Assembly (NCBI GenBank): GCA_028554795.2
Contig: JAPYKE020000536.1
Span: 57,501 to 121,500 of the forward strand
Origin: Sinohyriopsis cumingii
Lineage: Eukaryota; Mollusca; Bivalvia; Unionida; Unionidae
Length of the DNA: 64,000 nt
Reading direction: 5' to 3'
Shown here piece after piece: positions 1-12,600 of the stretch. Made by a program: the position numbers and the translations under genes. The stretch's first letter is position 1; every line of letters begins with the position of its first letter. Under the pieces are notes generated by a model that worked only from the letters and a program-made list of their open reading frames with translations, was not told the origin of the DNA and made no database searches.

Positions 1-1000
1 ACTCAAATTTCACGAAGAAAGCAACTGCTCAATTTAAGTCCTGTTTGAAGTTTTGTTCTTCATTAAACTGTAAGCCTAACCATGTCCCAAAATTAATTTT
101 TATGATCATGTTCTTGCGGACATACAAGATTCAGTTGCCACAGGTGAAAAAGGGCAGTTGTTTAAACTTCAAATTCTCCAAGGGTAAAATTTCGAGTATG
201 CATATATTTATTAAAGTACTTGCAAGGTAACTTATATAAACAAATTTATTGACTTTAATTAGAAAGCTAACAGAGGCGCATTTATCTTCAATCGTTATAG
301 TTTTGAAAGTGTTTGCTCGACAACCAATTAGGATGGTTGAATTACACGGTATCATATATCAATTTTACCCGTATCCTGGGCTAAGAAATGAACAAAAAAA
401 TTGTTGTGCATCAACTAGCAATACTTATTTGTCAGCTCCGTTATTGAAAATATAGCTGATATTTTCAATGTAAGATTGGTTGAGTATGTATTTATAGGAT
501 TTATGGCACGTCAGCACAATATTAGCTCTATAGTGCCATTAAAGGTTAAGTTTAAGAGCATAATCGCTTTCAGGTAAATGTAAATAAGTATTAATAGGAA
601 GTAAAAGATAAACAAAAGATATACAAAATAACATGCATACCTTGTCAAAACCTTCTGTTTTTCATGCACACAAATACAAGGAAATGGCATCAGAAAGTGC
701 CATGATGATGGCCTAAAAAGAGACAGTGCACTACTAATAGCAACAAAAAAACCAACAATTATTTACACAATCCATTGCATAGTTGCACAAACATAAACAT
801 ACACATAAGCGCCAATGTATACAATATTAGGAACATATATATAAAAATACCTTTCTATACACGGAAAAGTGCATATGCTATTAAATTATCTTTTTCTTGA
901 TGTGCCTGATGTCAATATTATATTCCAGTGACAACAAACTCAACCTTAGAAGTCTTTGATTTTTATTTTTCATCTTGCCGATGAAAGTAAGGGGCTTGTG
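1..1000. other. No gene recognised
   Basis: AT-rich sequence with only short, unconvincing open frames. I see no conserved motif, tRNA or clear repeat here. It may hold the LTR or 3' flank of the Gypsy relic that begins near 1,101 on the minus strand, but no LTR pair was recognised. Confidence 0.5.
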
Positions 1001-1100
1001 ATCACTAAACACAATAATCAAAAAGGAGCTGAACTAATGTAAACTTCAAAAAATGTTGTAATGCCAGTATCAAAGCCAAACATTACTTCTCGATTGCTGA

Positions 1101-1445
1101 CTAATTTATTTGGTGCTTATTTAATTTCTTAGAAAAATAGCCCACTGGATAATTAACACCATTTTCGTCTTCTTGAATCAATACTGCTCCAACCGCAACA
1201 TCATTTGCATCAATATACTGTTTAAATATTTGGCTGAAATTTGGAGCTGTAAGAACTGGCGCACTTTTAAGTATGGCTTTTAACTTATCAAAAGCCTCCT
1301 GACATTTTTTAGTCCAAAGAAACTTGATTTTCTTCCTCAATAAATTTTTCAAGTGTTCAGCCATTATGGAAAAATTGGAACAAAATTTCCGATAGTATCC
1401 AACCATACCTAAACATCGCATCAGTTGCTTTTTACTAACAAGCAC
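1101..1445 (-). pseudogene. Gypsy RT thumb / RNase H fragment (copy A)
   Basis: This 114-residue open frame carries the Ty3/Gypsy signature that links RT to RNase H: a LGMVGYYRKF segment, then TKKCQEAFDKLKAILKSAPVL, and an RNase H start with DAND.AVGAVL and YFSKKLN. In functional elements this domain removes the RNA strand during reverse transcription. It continues the RT of 1,450-2,165 in the same direction but is separated from it by frame breaks. The rest of RNase H is missing or decayed below 1,101. Confidence 0.85.
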
Positions 1446-1449
1446 AGAG

Positions 1450-2165
1450 AATTTGGAGATAGCATTGACCTTAGCATATATAGGTTTAACTTGTCAATGT
1501 CCCACGATAGGTCCTAGAAAAGTTACACTAGCATGGCAGAGCTCACATTAGGATACATTACTTGTCTAACTTGCATCAGTGAATCTGTCAAAGAGTTTCC
1601 GAATTGTCGCTAAATGTTCTTTCTATGTGTCATTGTAGATGATGACATCATCGATATAAGCATCACAATTATCTAAACCAGAGGTAATCATATTCATTAG
1701 ACGTTGAAAAGTACTTGGCCAACCTTTTATCCCAAACGGCGTTAGTTTCTATTGATAAAGTCCATCTGGAGTCACGAATGTCGAAATTTTCTTTGCTCTT
1801 CCTCCTAGTCGAATTTGCCAATATAATTTCAGAAGGTCGAATTTGGTGACATGCATGGCATTTCCAATTTTATCAATGCTGTAATCGGTTCTTGGTAATT
1901 GAAATGAATCTGTTTTGTCACACTGTTCACCTTCCTATAATCAGTGCGCATACGGAAAGTTTTAATGGTGTCGGAACAAGTATACATGGTGAACTCCGGC
2001 CACTTTTACTGAGCTCTATAAAATCATCCTCCAGCAAATACTGAATTTCCTTTTTCAAGTATTCCTGTCTGAGAGGGTTCAACCTGTACGGGTGTTGTTT
2101 CAAAGGTTTGGATTTTACAATTTCAACGTCATGAAAATATTTGTTTGTTCTTGTAGGAATATCTG
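1450..2165 (-). pseudogene. Gypsy reverse transcriptase remnant (copy A)
   Basis: No long ORF survives, but translating the minus strand in pieces gives recognisable RT. Near 2,140-2,000 lie HPYRLNPLRQEYLKKEIQ and a GRSSPCILVP-like segment. Near 1,950 lies RTDYRKVNS. Near 1,620-1,730 is the catalytic box DNCDAYIDDVIIYNDT, where YIDD holds the paired aspartates. Stops and shifts between these pieces show that it is inactive. It lies downstream, in transcription order, of the integrase fragments of the same element. Confidence 0.8.
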
Positions 2166-2176
2166 GAAATAAGTGC

Positions 2177-2833
2177 TCATATTAAAAAAAATAATAATAA
2201 CTGTTTAAGTTCGATCCTTTCTTGTTGTTGCAAATGTGAAAGTTTCTTGTCGCGATCATTCATAATTTCTGAATTCCGAAGATTTGTCGCTCCAAAATCA
2301 GTAGAGTCCAATGATATTCCTTCTCTTAAATCTTCACTGAGTGGGACAGGTACAACTAAATTAAGTGCATTATTAACCTGTCTATCTCTCTCAATATACT
2401 CCTTTAACATGTTAATGTGGAAAAGTTGTTTTTGTTTTCGCCTCTCAGGAGTATTTATGATGTAATTCAAGTCATTTACTATCTTTTCAACTGTGTAGCG
2501 ACCATACTACTTGGCCTGAAGAGGATGTTGTGGTATGGGCAAGAGAGCTAGAACTCTATCACCAGGCTGAAAACTCCTTTCCTCTAAGTTTTTATCATAC
2601 CTTAATTTCATTTTTGACTGAGTAGAGTGCAGACTTGCTCGTGCAACCTCACAAGCATTTGACAACTTATACTTCAAATTGGAAAAATGATCGAGAAGAT
2701 TAATTTCCATATCTTCATTAGATAGAAGTTTCTCTTTCAACAACTTCAGTGGTCCGCGCAAAGTGTGTCCAAAAACCAGTTCAAAGGGATTGAATCCTAA
2801 ATATTCTTGAACTGTTTCCCTAACAGCAAACAA
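2177..2833 (-). pseudogene. Gypsy integrase C-terminal fragments (copy A)
   Basis: Two open frames, 2,507-2,833 and 2,177-2,470, cover the end of the integrase catalytic core and its C-terminal domain. The first has GFNPFELVFGHTLRGPL, typical of the helix after the DDE core, followed by a long helix and FQPGDRVLALLP, the start of the SH3-like C-terminal domain. The second begins with INTPERRKQKQLFHINMLKEY, the usual end of that domain. A stop near 2,505 separates them. They sit upstream of RT in this element. Confidence 0.8.
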
Positions 2834-3174
2834 TAGTAAACGAATGCTTTCATCCCAATCATTACCCGTATCAAAAACATTATGATCGAATCATATTTTT
2901 TTAAATCGGATGAAATCTTTCTAAAGCCCCTTGGCTTTCAGGGTGATAGGCAGAGGATTAGAATTGCTGGATGCCTAATTCGTACATAACTTGCTGGAAA
3001 ATTCCAGACATAAAATTTGAGCCTTGACCGGACTGGACAGATTTGAGAAACCCAAATTGAGTTTTAAAAAAAAACTTGATCAAAACTTTTCCTATTGTTT
3101 TAGATTTAATATTCCTCAAAGGAATTACCTCTGTGAACCTTGTTGATGCTCACATTATGCTTAACAAGTATTGG

Positions 3175-3378
3175 CTACCTGACAGTCTTAGGTAAGGGAC
3201 CGAAACAATCTGCCATAGGTGTCTTCTCACTGGGATTTCCTACCATTTGACAAGCGTGACAGGATCTATAATATTTACTAACATTACTTTTAATTTTTAG
3301 CCAATAGAAGTGAGTCAAGATCTTGTGATAAGTCATATTAATCCCTAAATGACCAGCCAAATGATTTTCATGGGCCAA
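3175..3378 (-). pseudogene. Gypsy integrase zinc-finger fragment (copy A)
   Basis: This 67-residue frame contains the N-terminal H2C2 zinc-binding module of retroviral-type integrases: H..HLAGHLGINMTYHKI...FYWLKIKSNVSKYYRSCHACQ, with the two histidines and the CHAC cysteines in place. The catalytic core that should follow (about 2,830-3,170) is too degraded to read through. The homologous module of copy B is at 15,757-16,005. Confidence 0.85.
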
Positions 3379-3476
3379 ACTAAGTATTTCCTGTCTTTAA
3401 GATTTTGGAACTACAATTAGATAGTTTACTGACCACTCGTCGCCAGCAGATATCTCGGGAGGTCTCCATTTTCTCA

Positions 3477-3884
3477 TCAGAATTCCGTTTGTAATGAAAT
3501 AAGAGACAGGTACTTCAGTGGCTTCAGTTTCAGTAATGGCCCTTTGAAACGAACATGATATGTCAGTTTGTTATTCATGTTCGACGACAAGTGAGTGTCG
3601 CTTGTGACCCTGATTAAAATAAAGAAAATGAACAGTTTACAAAGAATTACTGAGATCAATGCTTTAGTTTGATCGCAACAAGGAGTGAAAGTGACCTCAT
3701 CAAAAGCCTGACCAATACATGTATCAGCCAAAGGAATACTTTCCTGATCAACATCATTCTCAAGAGCTTTCTTTGCCATAGCTATAGTAACTACACAAGC
3801 TGGGTATAAATCAGGGATTTCTTTTTCAGTAGGGTTGACATTCTGATCCAAACAAGGCTTGTTAGTTACAAATGGATTGACCAC
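3477..3884 (-). pseudogene. Gypsy pol spacer fragment (copy A)
   Basis: This is a 135-residue frame between the gag/NC fragment and the integrase finger. It includes a PDLYPACVVTIAMAKKA segment like the TRAMA-type linker that precedes integrase in many Gypsy pol proteins. No aspartic-protease DTG triad is clear here. A DTGAS stretch does occur in the next fragment upstream (4,029-4,397), so protease probably spanned that junction. The frame is broken on both sides. Confidence 0.5.
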
Positions 3885-4028
3885 AACCTTATCTCCAGCT
3901 AGGTCGTTGCCTAGTAATAAATATTAAAAAAAAACAAAGCAGACGCTGTTCCGACTGTCACTGGTCCAGAAACTGTTTGATGACAAATTTACCCAATAGA
4001 GAGGAACATTAACAAAGAAGCACTATAC

Positions 4029-4397
4029 TCACCGAATAAGAACACTTTCATTAGGAGAACACTTCTCAGGAAAAGGCAAAGTATCTGACATTAAAGGACG
4101 CTGAGAAGCTCCAGTGTCCCTTACAACTTTAATAGGGATGGGCTTGGCCGAATCACCCAAGAGTGATATAGAACCCTTCGATATAAATGGTTCATAATTC
4201 TGCATAATAAAATCAGACCGGGGTTTATTAGAATCAACAAATGTATTACTTTCAATACATGACTGTAACCTTGACCTCTTAGAAATAAAAGCATTTGGAA
4301 TAGGTCTGTCTTGATTGTGATATTTTTTTTTAAATTTGTAGCAATCAGAAATAACGTGTTCTTTCTTCCTGCAATATGTACGCGTAGGAAGAGACAA
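4029..4397 (-). pseudogene. Gypsy nucleocapsid / protease fragment (copy A)
   Basis: The 122-residue frame starts with a damaged CCHC zinc knuckle, YCRKKEHVISDCYK, in which the expected first cysteine is arginine. It later contains VVRDTGASQRP, which resembles a retropepsin DTGA active site. This would be the nucleocapsid tail of gag followed by protease. Copy B keeps an intact knuckle (CAYCKKKGHIISDC near 14,930-14,975), which supports homology and shows that this copy has lost a zinc ligand. Confidence 0.65.
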
Positions 4398-4499
4398 GGA
4401 TTTTCGACCACGCTTATGAGAAGCTTGATTTTTAGGAGTTGTGCCAGAATGAGATTAAGAAGGGCTTGTATTAGGCTGAAATACGTTTCTGACTATTGA

Positions 4500-5607
4500 G
4501 AAGAAGACTTATTTTCAAAAGAAACTTTATGAGTTAAAGAATATTCATCAGCAGCACGAGCAGTATTTTCCAAGGTTTCTACCTTATGCTCATCAAGATA
4601 AGTCTTAATGTTATATGGACACAGTTCCTTAAATCTTCAAGTAATACATGTTTTTTGGGACTTTCAGGATCTTGATCAACTTTCTTGGCTAAGCACTATC
4701 TATCAAATAGCTGCTCTTTTTCTCTTGCAAATTCGACATGACTTTGTCCAGATTCTTTTTTATAGTATCTGAATATTTGTCTATATGCCTCAAGGACTAA
4801 CTCATAACCCTTTTACATGCATTCCTTAACAAATCATAGTCAGCACTTTGCTGTACTAGCTTTACCAGTAAGTACACATTGTAATATTAGACTCCAATGC
4901 TTCGTTGGTCATTTCAAATTGTTCGCTATTCAACACGAGGAAAATATTTGTCTACTTTTTTTTTCTCTAAAAGAGGGCACTAATTTAATATTCTTGTTGA
5001 TATCAAAACTTCAATTTGTATGCAAAGTATGAATGTTTTTCACTTGCTAGCTCCATTTCTTTTATTCTAAATTGAAATTCCCTCTCCGTCATACCTCTTT
5101 GCATTTGTATCTGTCTCACTCTCTCTTTCTTCCTTATCTACTTGCATTTGTTTCTCTTTCTGTAACTGCATTTGTTTGTCTTCTTTCTGTAACTGCATTT
5201 GTTCTTTTCGTTACTGCATTTGTCTTTCGTTCGCTTTCTTCCTTATCAGATTGCATTTGCATTTGTTTTTCGTCTTTCTGTAATAACAATTGTTCTTTCT
5301 CTTTCTCCAGTTTCAACTGCATTTGTTTTTCGTCTTTATCTTTCTGACTTTCTAGCTTCCATAACTCTAATTCCATCTAGCATTTTAAGTTAAATTCCTT
5401 TACTTTTATGTCAGAGTCTGATACAGACTTACTAATCGAAACCAAAGCCCTTTTATAATATTTTCTGGCAAGTTGAATGAAGTCCTCTTTTTTCAAAAGG
5501 TCTAATTGTTTACTGGTAGGATTTGAAAGAACAATTTCCATTGATGACATTGTAAAAAAGAGCCTGTTGATTTCATTAAACATTTCATAAATATAAGAAG
5601 AAAACAC
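4500..5607 (-). pseudogene. Gypsy gag remnant (copy A)
   Basis: Gag-like sequence in pieces on the minus strand. The first piece, 5,377-5,607, contains LLKKEDFIQLARKYY. It is followed by a glutamine/lysine/glutamate-rich charged stretch at 5,134-5,376. Around 4,700-4,800 the reading SHVEFAREKEQLF matches TYVEFSREKEQLF in copy B. The capsid-like region is interrupted by stops. The charged stretch comes from a short degenerate tandem repeat encoding runs of EKQM and NAVTE. Confidence 0.55.
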
Positions 5608-5649
5608 TTGGGATTTAAAATAACTTTAAAAAAAAAACTACAGGGAATT

Positions 5650-6200
5650 TAAATTTCATAAAACAAAGTTTCTGAAACATTTGAGCCGAAATTCATATAT
5701 CCCAAGGACGTGCAACCCAGTTTTCTTTCTTACGTTTCAGTGTCAACGATTTAAAGTTCGACTCAATAAAGTCTCTATAGGAAACAGGTATACACTTATT
5801 TAATACGCAAAACAGATTCTCATATGATGGTCACACGATCATGTTTCTGAAACAACGTATAAGCTTTTTACATGATTAACATCACCTACTTCCCCGTATG
5901 GCCTCGATTTAACTTTATGAATCTACTCTAAGAAGGAGTTTTAAAAAATGTTGTTTACTTCAACTCACTGATTTCTGACTCAAGGTCAGGAACTGGGTCA
6001 GCATTAGATACAAAGTTTCTATTATTAGTGTTTACGAAAAACAGGTCAAACTGGACTGAATTTCTGGAAAATGAATTTCTGGAAAATTTCAAATCCAGTA
6101 AATAAAATTACATTACAATAGCATGTAATGGAATAAAAAATTAAAACTAACAAGCAAACAATTAAATTAAATCAAATATAAATCAAATCAAATATGCATA
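5650..6200. other. No gene recognised
   Basis: AT-rich sequence just 5' of the minus-strand Gypsy relic. A degraded 5' LTR may be expected here, but I could not pair it with any sequence below 1,101. Confidence 0.4.
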
Positions 6201-6203
6201 ACA

Positions 6204-6205
<2 letters not shown>

Positions 6206-6258
<53 letters not shown>
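6206..6258. repeat. (GTAT)n microsatellite
   Basis: About 13 near-perfect copies of a TATG tetranucleotide, followed within 35 bp by a long AT dinucleotide run. Open frames across it are artefacts of the repeat. Confidence 0.95.
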
Positions 6259-6260
<2 letters not shown>

Positions 6261-6287
6261 AATGGCTGGCTGACTGACTGACTTTCA

Positions 6288-6397
<110 letters not shown>

Positions 6398-6419
6398 TCT
6401 GAGATCCAAGCTGTGAAAA

Positions 6420-7985
6420 TGAGCAAGTGGAGCTAGCCGTTATTTTTTAGACGTACACATCTGAAGTATGACCGAGGCGTATCCTTACCCAATCATACAA
6501 CGAAAGGGAATCGAATTTTTTCTTAACAATACCTAAGATATGCATAATCCTTTTAAGAAGCCAGTCTAACCAGTGAGGAAAGCTGGGGATATTCTTTTTC
6601 TAAAACATTTATCCCTTTGCACAATAAACATTTTTGACCAGTTTGAATAGAGTATTTTACAAATCGACAGATTACTAACCCATTCTAACTATAGTGACAT
6701 TTAGCGCAGGGAACAGCCCCCCACCCCCTCCAAAGTAATTAAAATTACCGCATAAAAATCATGTAGTTTGATACATTACTGTCAGTTGGGAGACCTGTTT
6801 AGGTCTACATTCCTTTGTGAACATAGGTGAGTTGATTTACTCCTATAAGTTTACATTTAAACCACTCTTGTATATAGGGTGGATTCCATGTTATATGTAT
6901 ATCGTTCACCCCTCTCACCATGCACTCTATAAATTGATCATTTCCTTTTGTTTCATTTGTTGTTCTTTTTCATGGTTTGCTTTTAACACAATTTTTTAGC
7001 GCACGAGAGGATATATATGGTGTAACGATCCCCAGTGGGGTCATATTCAGACAGACGTGATCATTCCAGAATTCTTTTTTGTAAATCGAATACAAAAATG
7101 GCCGCCAAAATATTTATAGCAATAGTAAAAACAAAACGTTCCAGAAGGCGGGATGAGTAACGATTCCCACGATTAACGCCGATCAGTAAAGAGAATACTG
7201 AGCACGAATTTCATGGGCTTATTTGGACAAGTCAGAATAGCATAATGTGATATTTTAACATATTGTCATATAAAAAATTTGAAACTGCACACACCATATA
7301 TAGAGAGTACAGAGTATGTGATAAAATGAAATTTCAGATACATGTTGTTGAAGTCATGGGAACATTTAACGTATTATTTTATGCAAGGAAGGGATATTTG
7401 CAATCGCATCATCAACTATGCATTTTGTTTCTGGACGAAAGTTGTACAGTTTGATATCTCAACTGTTGCATTACAATTGTTGTTAAAAATAATTACCACA
7501 CAATTAAACAAAATTGCCATTTGAAGAATGTTTACACCACATGGATGACGAACAGTTCTGTTCACCTTTCGCAGTTTGAAGAGATACAAATTTTAAAGAT
7601 GCAACTGCTCCTATTGAACATTCATTATATATTTAGTAGTATTTAAATTAAACTAAACACCCAGTTAGTGTAATCAACATTGACTTATGGTAGTATACGT
7701 TTAAAGCATAATGTATTGAAAGTAGAAGAGGTGAAATTAATTGTAACGTGTTACAAGTGCAATTTAGGAAAACAGAAAAGCTCATCGATAAATGGAAAAT
7801 GGAATGAAGAATATCATATATGTAAAGACTGCGAAACATAAAGGAACTTACGAGTCTAAATAGTATTACACTACATGAGATGAAAATATTAGAGTTTAAA
7901 ATAAAGCAACAGATTACATATAAAATGAGAAGAACAGTTCAAGAGGCTCAATGTTTTCCATAATAGAAAAGCAAGTTCTAAAATA
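6420..7985. other. No gene recognised
   Basis: AT-rich DNA with only short ORFs of low-complexity composition and no recognisable family. Nothing supports an exon here. Confidence 0.4.
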
Positions 7986-7998
7986 ACTTTATTCAACA

Positions 7999-9632
7999 AT
8001 GTTAATAATGGACATTGTTTACAGACATTGGTACAATATTAATAATGGACATTGTTTACGGAGATTGGTACAAAATTTATAATGGACATTGTTTACGTAT
8101 ATTGGTACAATCTTAAGAATGGACATTGTTTACAGACATTGGTACAATCTTAATAATGGTTATTGTTTGCGGACATTGGAACACTGTTAATAATTGACAT
8201 CGTTTACGAGCAATGGTACAGTCTTAATAATGGACATTTTTCGCGGATATTGGTACAATGTTAATAATGGACATTGGTTAATAATGGACATTGTTTACGG
8301 ACACTGGTACAATCTTAATAATGGATATTGTTTACGGACATCGGTACAATATTAATAATGGACTTCCATTTACCAACATCGGTTCAATCTTGATAATGGA
8401 CACTTTACAGACATTGGTACAACCTTGAAAATGGACATTATTTACGGACATTAGCATAATCTTAATAATGGACTTTGTTTACGAACATTGGTACAATCTG
8501 AATAATGGTCATTGTTTACTGACATTGGTACAATCTTAATAATGGACATTGTTTACGGACATCGATAAAATTTGAATAATGGTCATTGCTTACGGACATT
8601 GGTGCAATGTTAATAATGGACATTGTTTACGGACATTGGTACAATGTTAATAATGGGCATTGTTTACGGACATTGGTACAATCGTAATAATGGACATTGT
8701 TTACGGACATTGGTACAATCATAATAATGGATATTGTTTACAGACATCGATATAATTTTAATAATGGACATTGTTTACGGACATTCGTACAATGTTAATA
8801 ATGGACATTGTTTACGTACGTTGGTACAATATTAATAATGGACATTGTTTACGGACATTGGTACAATCTTAATAATGTGCATTGTTTACGGACATTGATA
8901 CAGTTTTAATAATGGACATTGTTTACGGACATTGGTACAATCTTAATAATGGACATTGTTTACGGACATTAGTACAATCTTGATAATGAACATTGTTTAC
9001 GGACATTATTACAATGTTAATAATGGACATTGTTTACGGACATTGGTACAATGTTAATAATGGACATTGTTTACGGACATTAGTACAATGTTAAAAATGG
9101 ACACTGTTTACGGACATTGGTACAACCTTAAAATGGACATAGTTTACAGACATTGTTACAATCTTAATAATGGACACTGTTTACGGACATTGGTACAATG
9201 TTAATAATGGACATTGTTTACGGACATTGATGCAATCTTAATAATGGACATTGTTTACGGACTTTGGTACAATCTTAATTATGTACACTGTTTACGGACT
9301 TGGGTACAATCTTAATTATGTACACTGTTTACGGACTTTGGTACAATTTTAATAATGGACATTGTTTACGAACATTGTTACAATCTTAATAATGGACACT
9401 GTTTACGGACATTGGTACAATCTTAATAATGGAGACTGTTTACGGACATCGATATAATCTTAATAATGGACACTGTTTATGGACATTGTTACAATCTTAA
9501 TAATGGACACTGTTTACGGACATTGGTACAATCTTAATAATGGAGACTGTTTACGGACATCGATATAATCTTAATAATGGACACTGTTTATGGACATTGA
9601 TACAATCTTAATAATGTACACTGTTTACGGAT
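7999..9632. repeat. 37-bp satellite array
   Basis: Roughly 44 tandem copies of a 37-bp unit whose core reads TTAATAATGGACATTG then TTTACGGACATTGGTACAAT. Copies differ by point changes (ACAGAC/ACGGAC, GACATT/GACACT), and some near 9,260-9,600 form higher-order pairs. There is no coding potential and no CRISPR-like unique spacers. Confidence 0.95.
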
Positions 9633-9639
9633 TTTAAGA

Positions 9640-12600
9640 CACTAGAATAGCATTTAAAAACTTCTGTTGAAAGGAAATGTTCTCTGCCTCAAAATCGACA
9701 GGCTCTAGTTATAAACTAATATACTGCAATAATCACCATCTTCGGATTAGAGGTCTTCCGTAAGGAGATAGACGTGCCTGCAAAATGTCTACAGCGCGAA
9801 ATACATCTAAATAAATTAGTTTAAAGAAACACTCTTGTCCTGCGAGTCAATTTAATAAACTCACCTTAAGCAAGTTAACATAACGATGCCAGCATATGGA
9901 ATTTATTAACGAAATCACAATTTAATACACTGAAACTGTGATTGTTTCAATGCAAAAAATTAAGCATATTTGATGACTAACCTTTGCAACTTGTAAACGA
10001 TAACTTTATAAACGGATACAATAAAAATCATGATATGAGAGTTTTCACAGAATCATTTAAACTGGGCAGATTGAATGTCAACATATGTTTATTGAATTTC
10101 ATTAAATCATTAAAGAACATAAAAATATTCCAGACTTAGTTAAGTTTATTCACATCATTAACGTTTATTACCGAAACTGATATGGGAATGTAAAATACCA
10201 TTACCTGACCATGAAACATTTAAATCATATTACAACAACATTCTACGAAATATTGACTTGTATGTCAAGGGATGATTGTAAATGGGCCAGAAAAATATAG
10301 TTTGTTGGTTTTTAACAACACGTTCAACACATTATTGGCAGTAGTATGCCGAGGAAATAGGGGATTCGTGACGATTTAAAGATAGACAGAGAAAAGCGAC
10401 CTGAACTAGTCTGGTAGCAGTCGAACCCGCGACCATGAGCTACAACGGTTACAGGGCGAGTTTTATATAACAACATGCATCACTGTTTTGATGCAAGTAG
10501 ATCTATGTGTTCTTTTAGCTGCTTACAGAGGTAATTATAACAGTCGGGTACTGTCGAATGATGGAGAAAATTGCCAGTTAATAAAATTAATTTTAAAGAA
10601 AGAAAAAGATGACATCATGTTGGTTTGTGTATAGTTCGTCTCGCAAGTAACCACTGGACTCACACACGAAATTATTGCAAGGTGTATCGAAATATTAGGA
10701 TTGTGTAATCTGAGCTTTAGGTGTAAACTGTGGAAATAACACATCTGTTACACATTCTTAAGACACTCTTTAGGACACTGATGAAAGTTAACTCAGCAGA
10801 TAATGTTAGGCCAGTAAGATTGATGATATTGCTGATATGGAAACATTGTCATCAGTTTTCAACAATATGTATCAAAGTCATTTTGATATTCATGTTGGTG
10901 GTGAAGGAATCTTTATATTACCTAGTGACATGTTTAAAAACAATTTAGAAATCTTTGGAGAGAATAAATATTTACCGAAATTCAGTGACTCATTTAAACA
11001 TGAAACAACGCCTATCACCAATATTGACGTAAAGTGAATACTTTTCTGTAGGCCATTTTACACAATAACAAGAAATTGTAAAATACAAACATGAATAGAA
11101 AGGTCTACGACGATGGTAAGTCAATGCTTTTAGTCAGATATTCTGATGATACATGATTATTTAGAAACAACCAAAAAGCAGTATTGACCATAAAATTAAA
11201 AAGTAAAAAATATCATTCATATGGATGCTAACTGTTACATAACTTGCTATAGCTTGCGCTCTCAAATAATCTAAGAACCTTTAATCCCTTTCTTTGATTT
11301 GCTTGCATCTCAGATAAAAATGTAAATAGCAATCCTGCTATGTAAGAACAAGTAAATTAACATATGTAGAGACAAAATAAACAGTATGGCCAGGATTACT
11401 TAACAATCAATCTATCTCACTTCCATTAACACAGAAAAAACAGATGCTGTAAATCGATCAAACTATTTACCAATTTATATTAGGCCGTTTTGAATTTTGT
11501 TAATGATCGCATTATAATTTCCTCCAAATCGGGTACTAACGATACTTTTTAGACCTCCACCACTGATCGCTAATGTTTTAATTATTTTAAAAAGACTAAA
11601 TTATCTAACTGGTTTCTCCACGGTACTATAATCTCTTTCCAGCCAATTTTTTGGGTGATCTTCACTTCAGCTGTACCGTCGCATTTTCCACTGAATTTGA
11701 TTTATGTTTCAAAAGTATTATTTATATTGTATACACATGTCTTGCAAAGTTGAATAAAAATTCCAACTATAAGCTTTAAAGTGTATAATGAAAAAAAAAC
11801 TACACAATACTGTAGAAAACCAGCTTAATAATGAATTAAGTGCATAGAATGATTTCATTTTTGTATTAAATAATATCTGCAGACAGCATTTGATCAAATT
11901 TGATGTCTTGATTAGCTGTTATATATTGTATACATACCAGTGGGCAGGTGTATCTTACACGGTACAAACGTTTTGCGCTTAAAAATGTGACATAATTACC
12001 AGAGATCGGTGATCGAGATGAAAGTAATATTGGATCGTTTTTTAGAATGCATGTATAATTAGCTCTGAAGACTTCTATTTAGGCAAACAATTAATTAAGA
12101 TCAGCTACAAGCAGACTGACAAGGGTATTATGGGTATAAGGATGCATACACATCAAACATCTTATAAATATTCAGAACTTATCAAATGCTCCTCATATGC
12201 TTCCTGTAATTTAGGCCTCCTGTTTTCTATTTTTTCTATTCTGTTTTATGTTTTCTATTTTCTGTTGTGTTTTTTTGTTTTGTGTTCGCTGCTTTCTATT
12301 TGCTATTTTCTCATGGATCGTGACATTGTTCAATTTCGTTTCATCTTTTGTGGTATGGTTCCTTATTTAATGCCGCCATGAATCACACATAGTGAATTTA
12401 CGAGAAATGAGACATCGCGTGAAATATCAATGTAAATGATAGAATGTTCCATTTCCTAACTTCAAAGTTATTTATTGATATATTTGCAACGTTCCCACTC
12501 TAAATTGATATGCGTACTTATTTCGTAAGGAGAGACTTTTAACCGTTCTAAAAATGCTCCACTTAAATCTGTTGGCTTTATAACAGATTTTAATTACAGA

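Larger units (their letters stand above)
1101..5607 (-). mobile_element. Decayed Ty3/Gypsy retrotransposon, copy A (INT before RT)
   Basis: Reading the minus strand from 5,607 down to 1,101 gives gag N-terminal sequence, a lysine/glutamine-rich stretch, a damaged CCHC knuckle, an integrase H2C2 finger, the integrase C-terminal region, reverse transcriptase with a YIDD active site, and RNase H. Many frame breaks and stops separate these parts, so the copy is dead. The domain order gag-INT-RT-RNaseH is the reverse of ordinary Ty3/Gypsy pol and matches the order known for Gmr1-like elements. Copy B at 14.1-17.8 kb has the same order, which argues against local rearrangement. No LTRs or primer-binding site were identified, so the true ends are unknown. 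Confidence 0.75.

Noticed and set aside
1101-5607. LTRs around Gypsy copy A
   Set aside because: I compared the flanks by eye and found no convincing direct repeat.
7999-9632. 37-bp array as a possible CRISPR
   Set aside because: Units are contiguous with no unique spacers or cas genes, and the context is eukaryotic.
12130-12381. 83-codon hydrophobic ORF
   Set aside because: Low-complexity T-rich DNA, with no homology pattern or signals.
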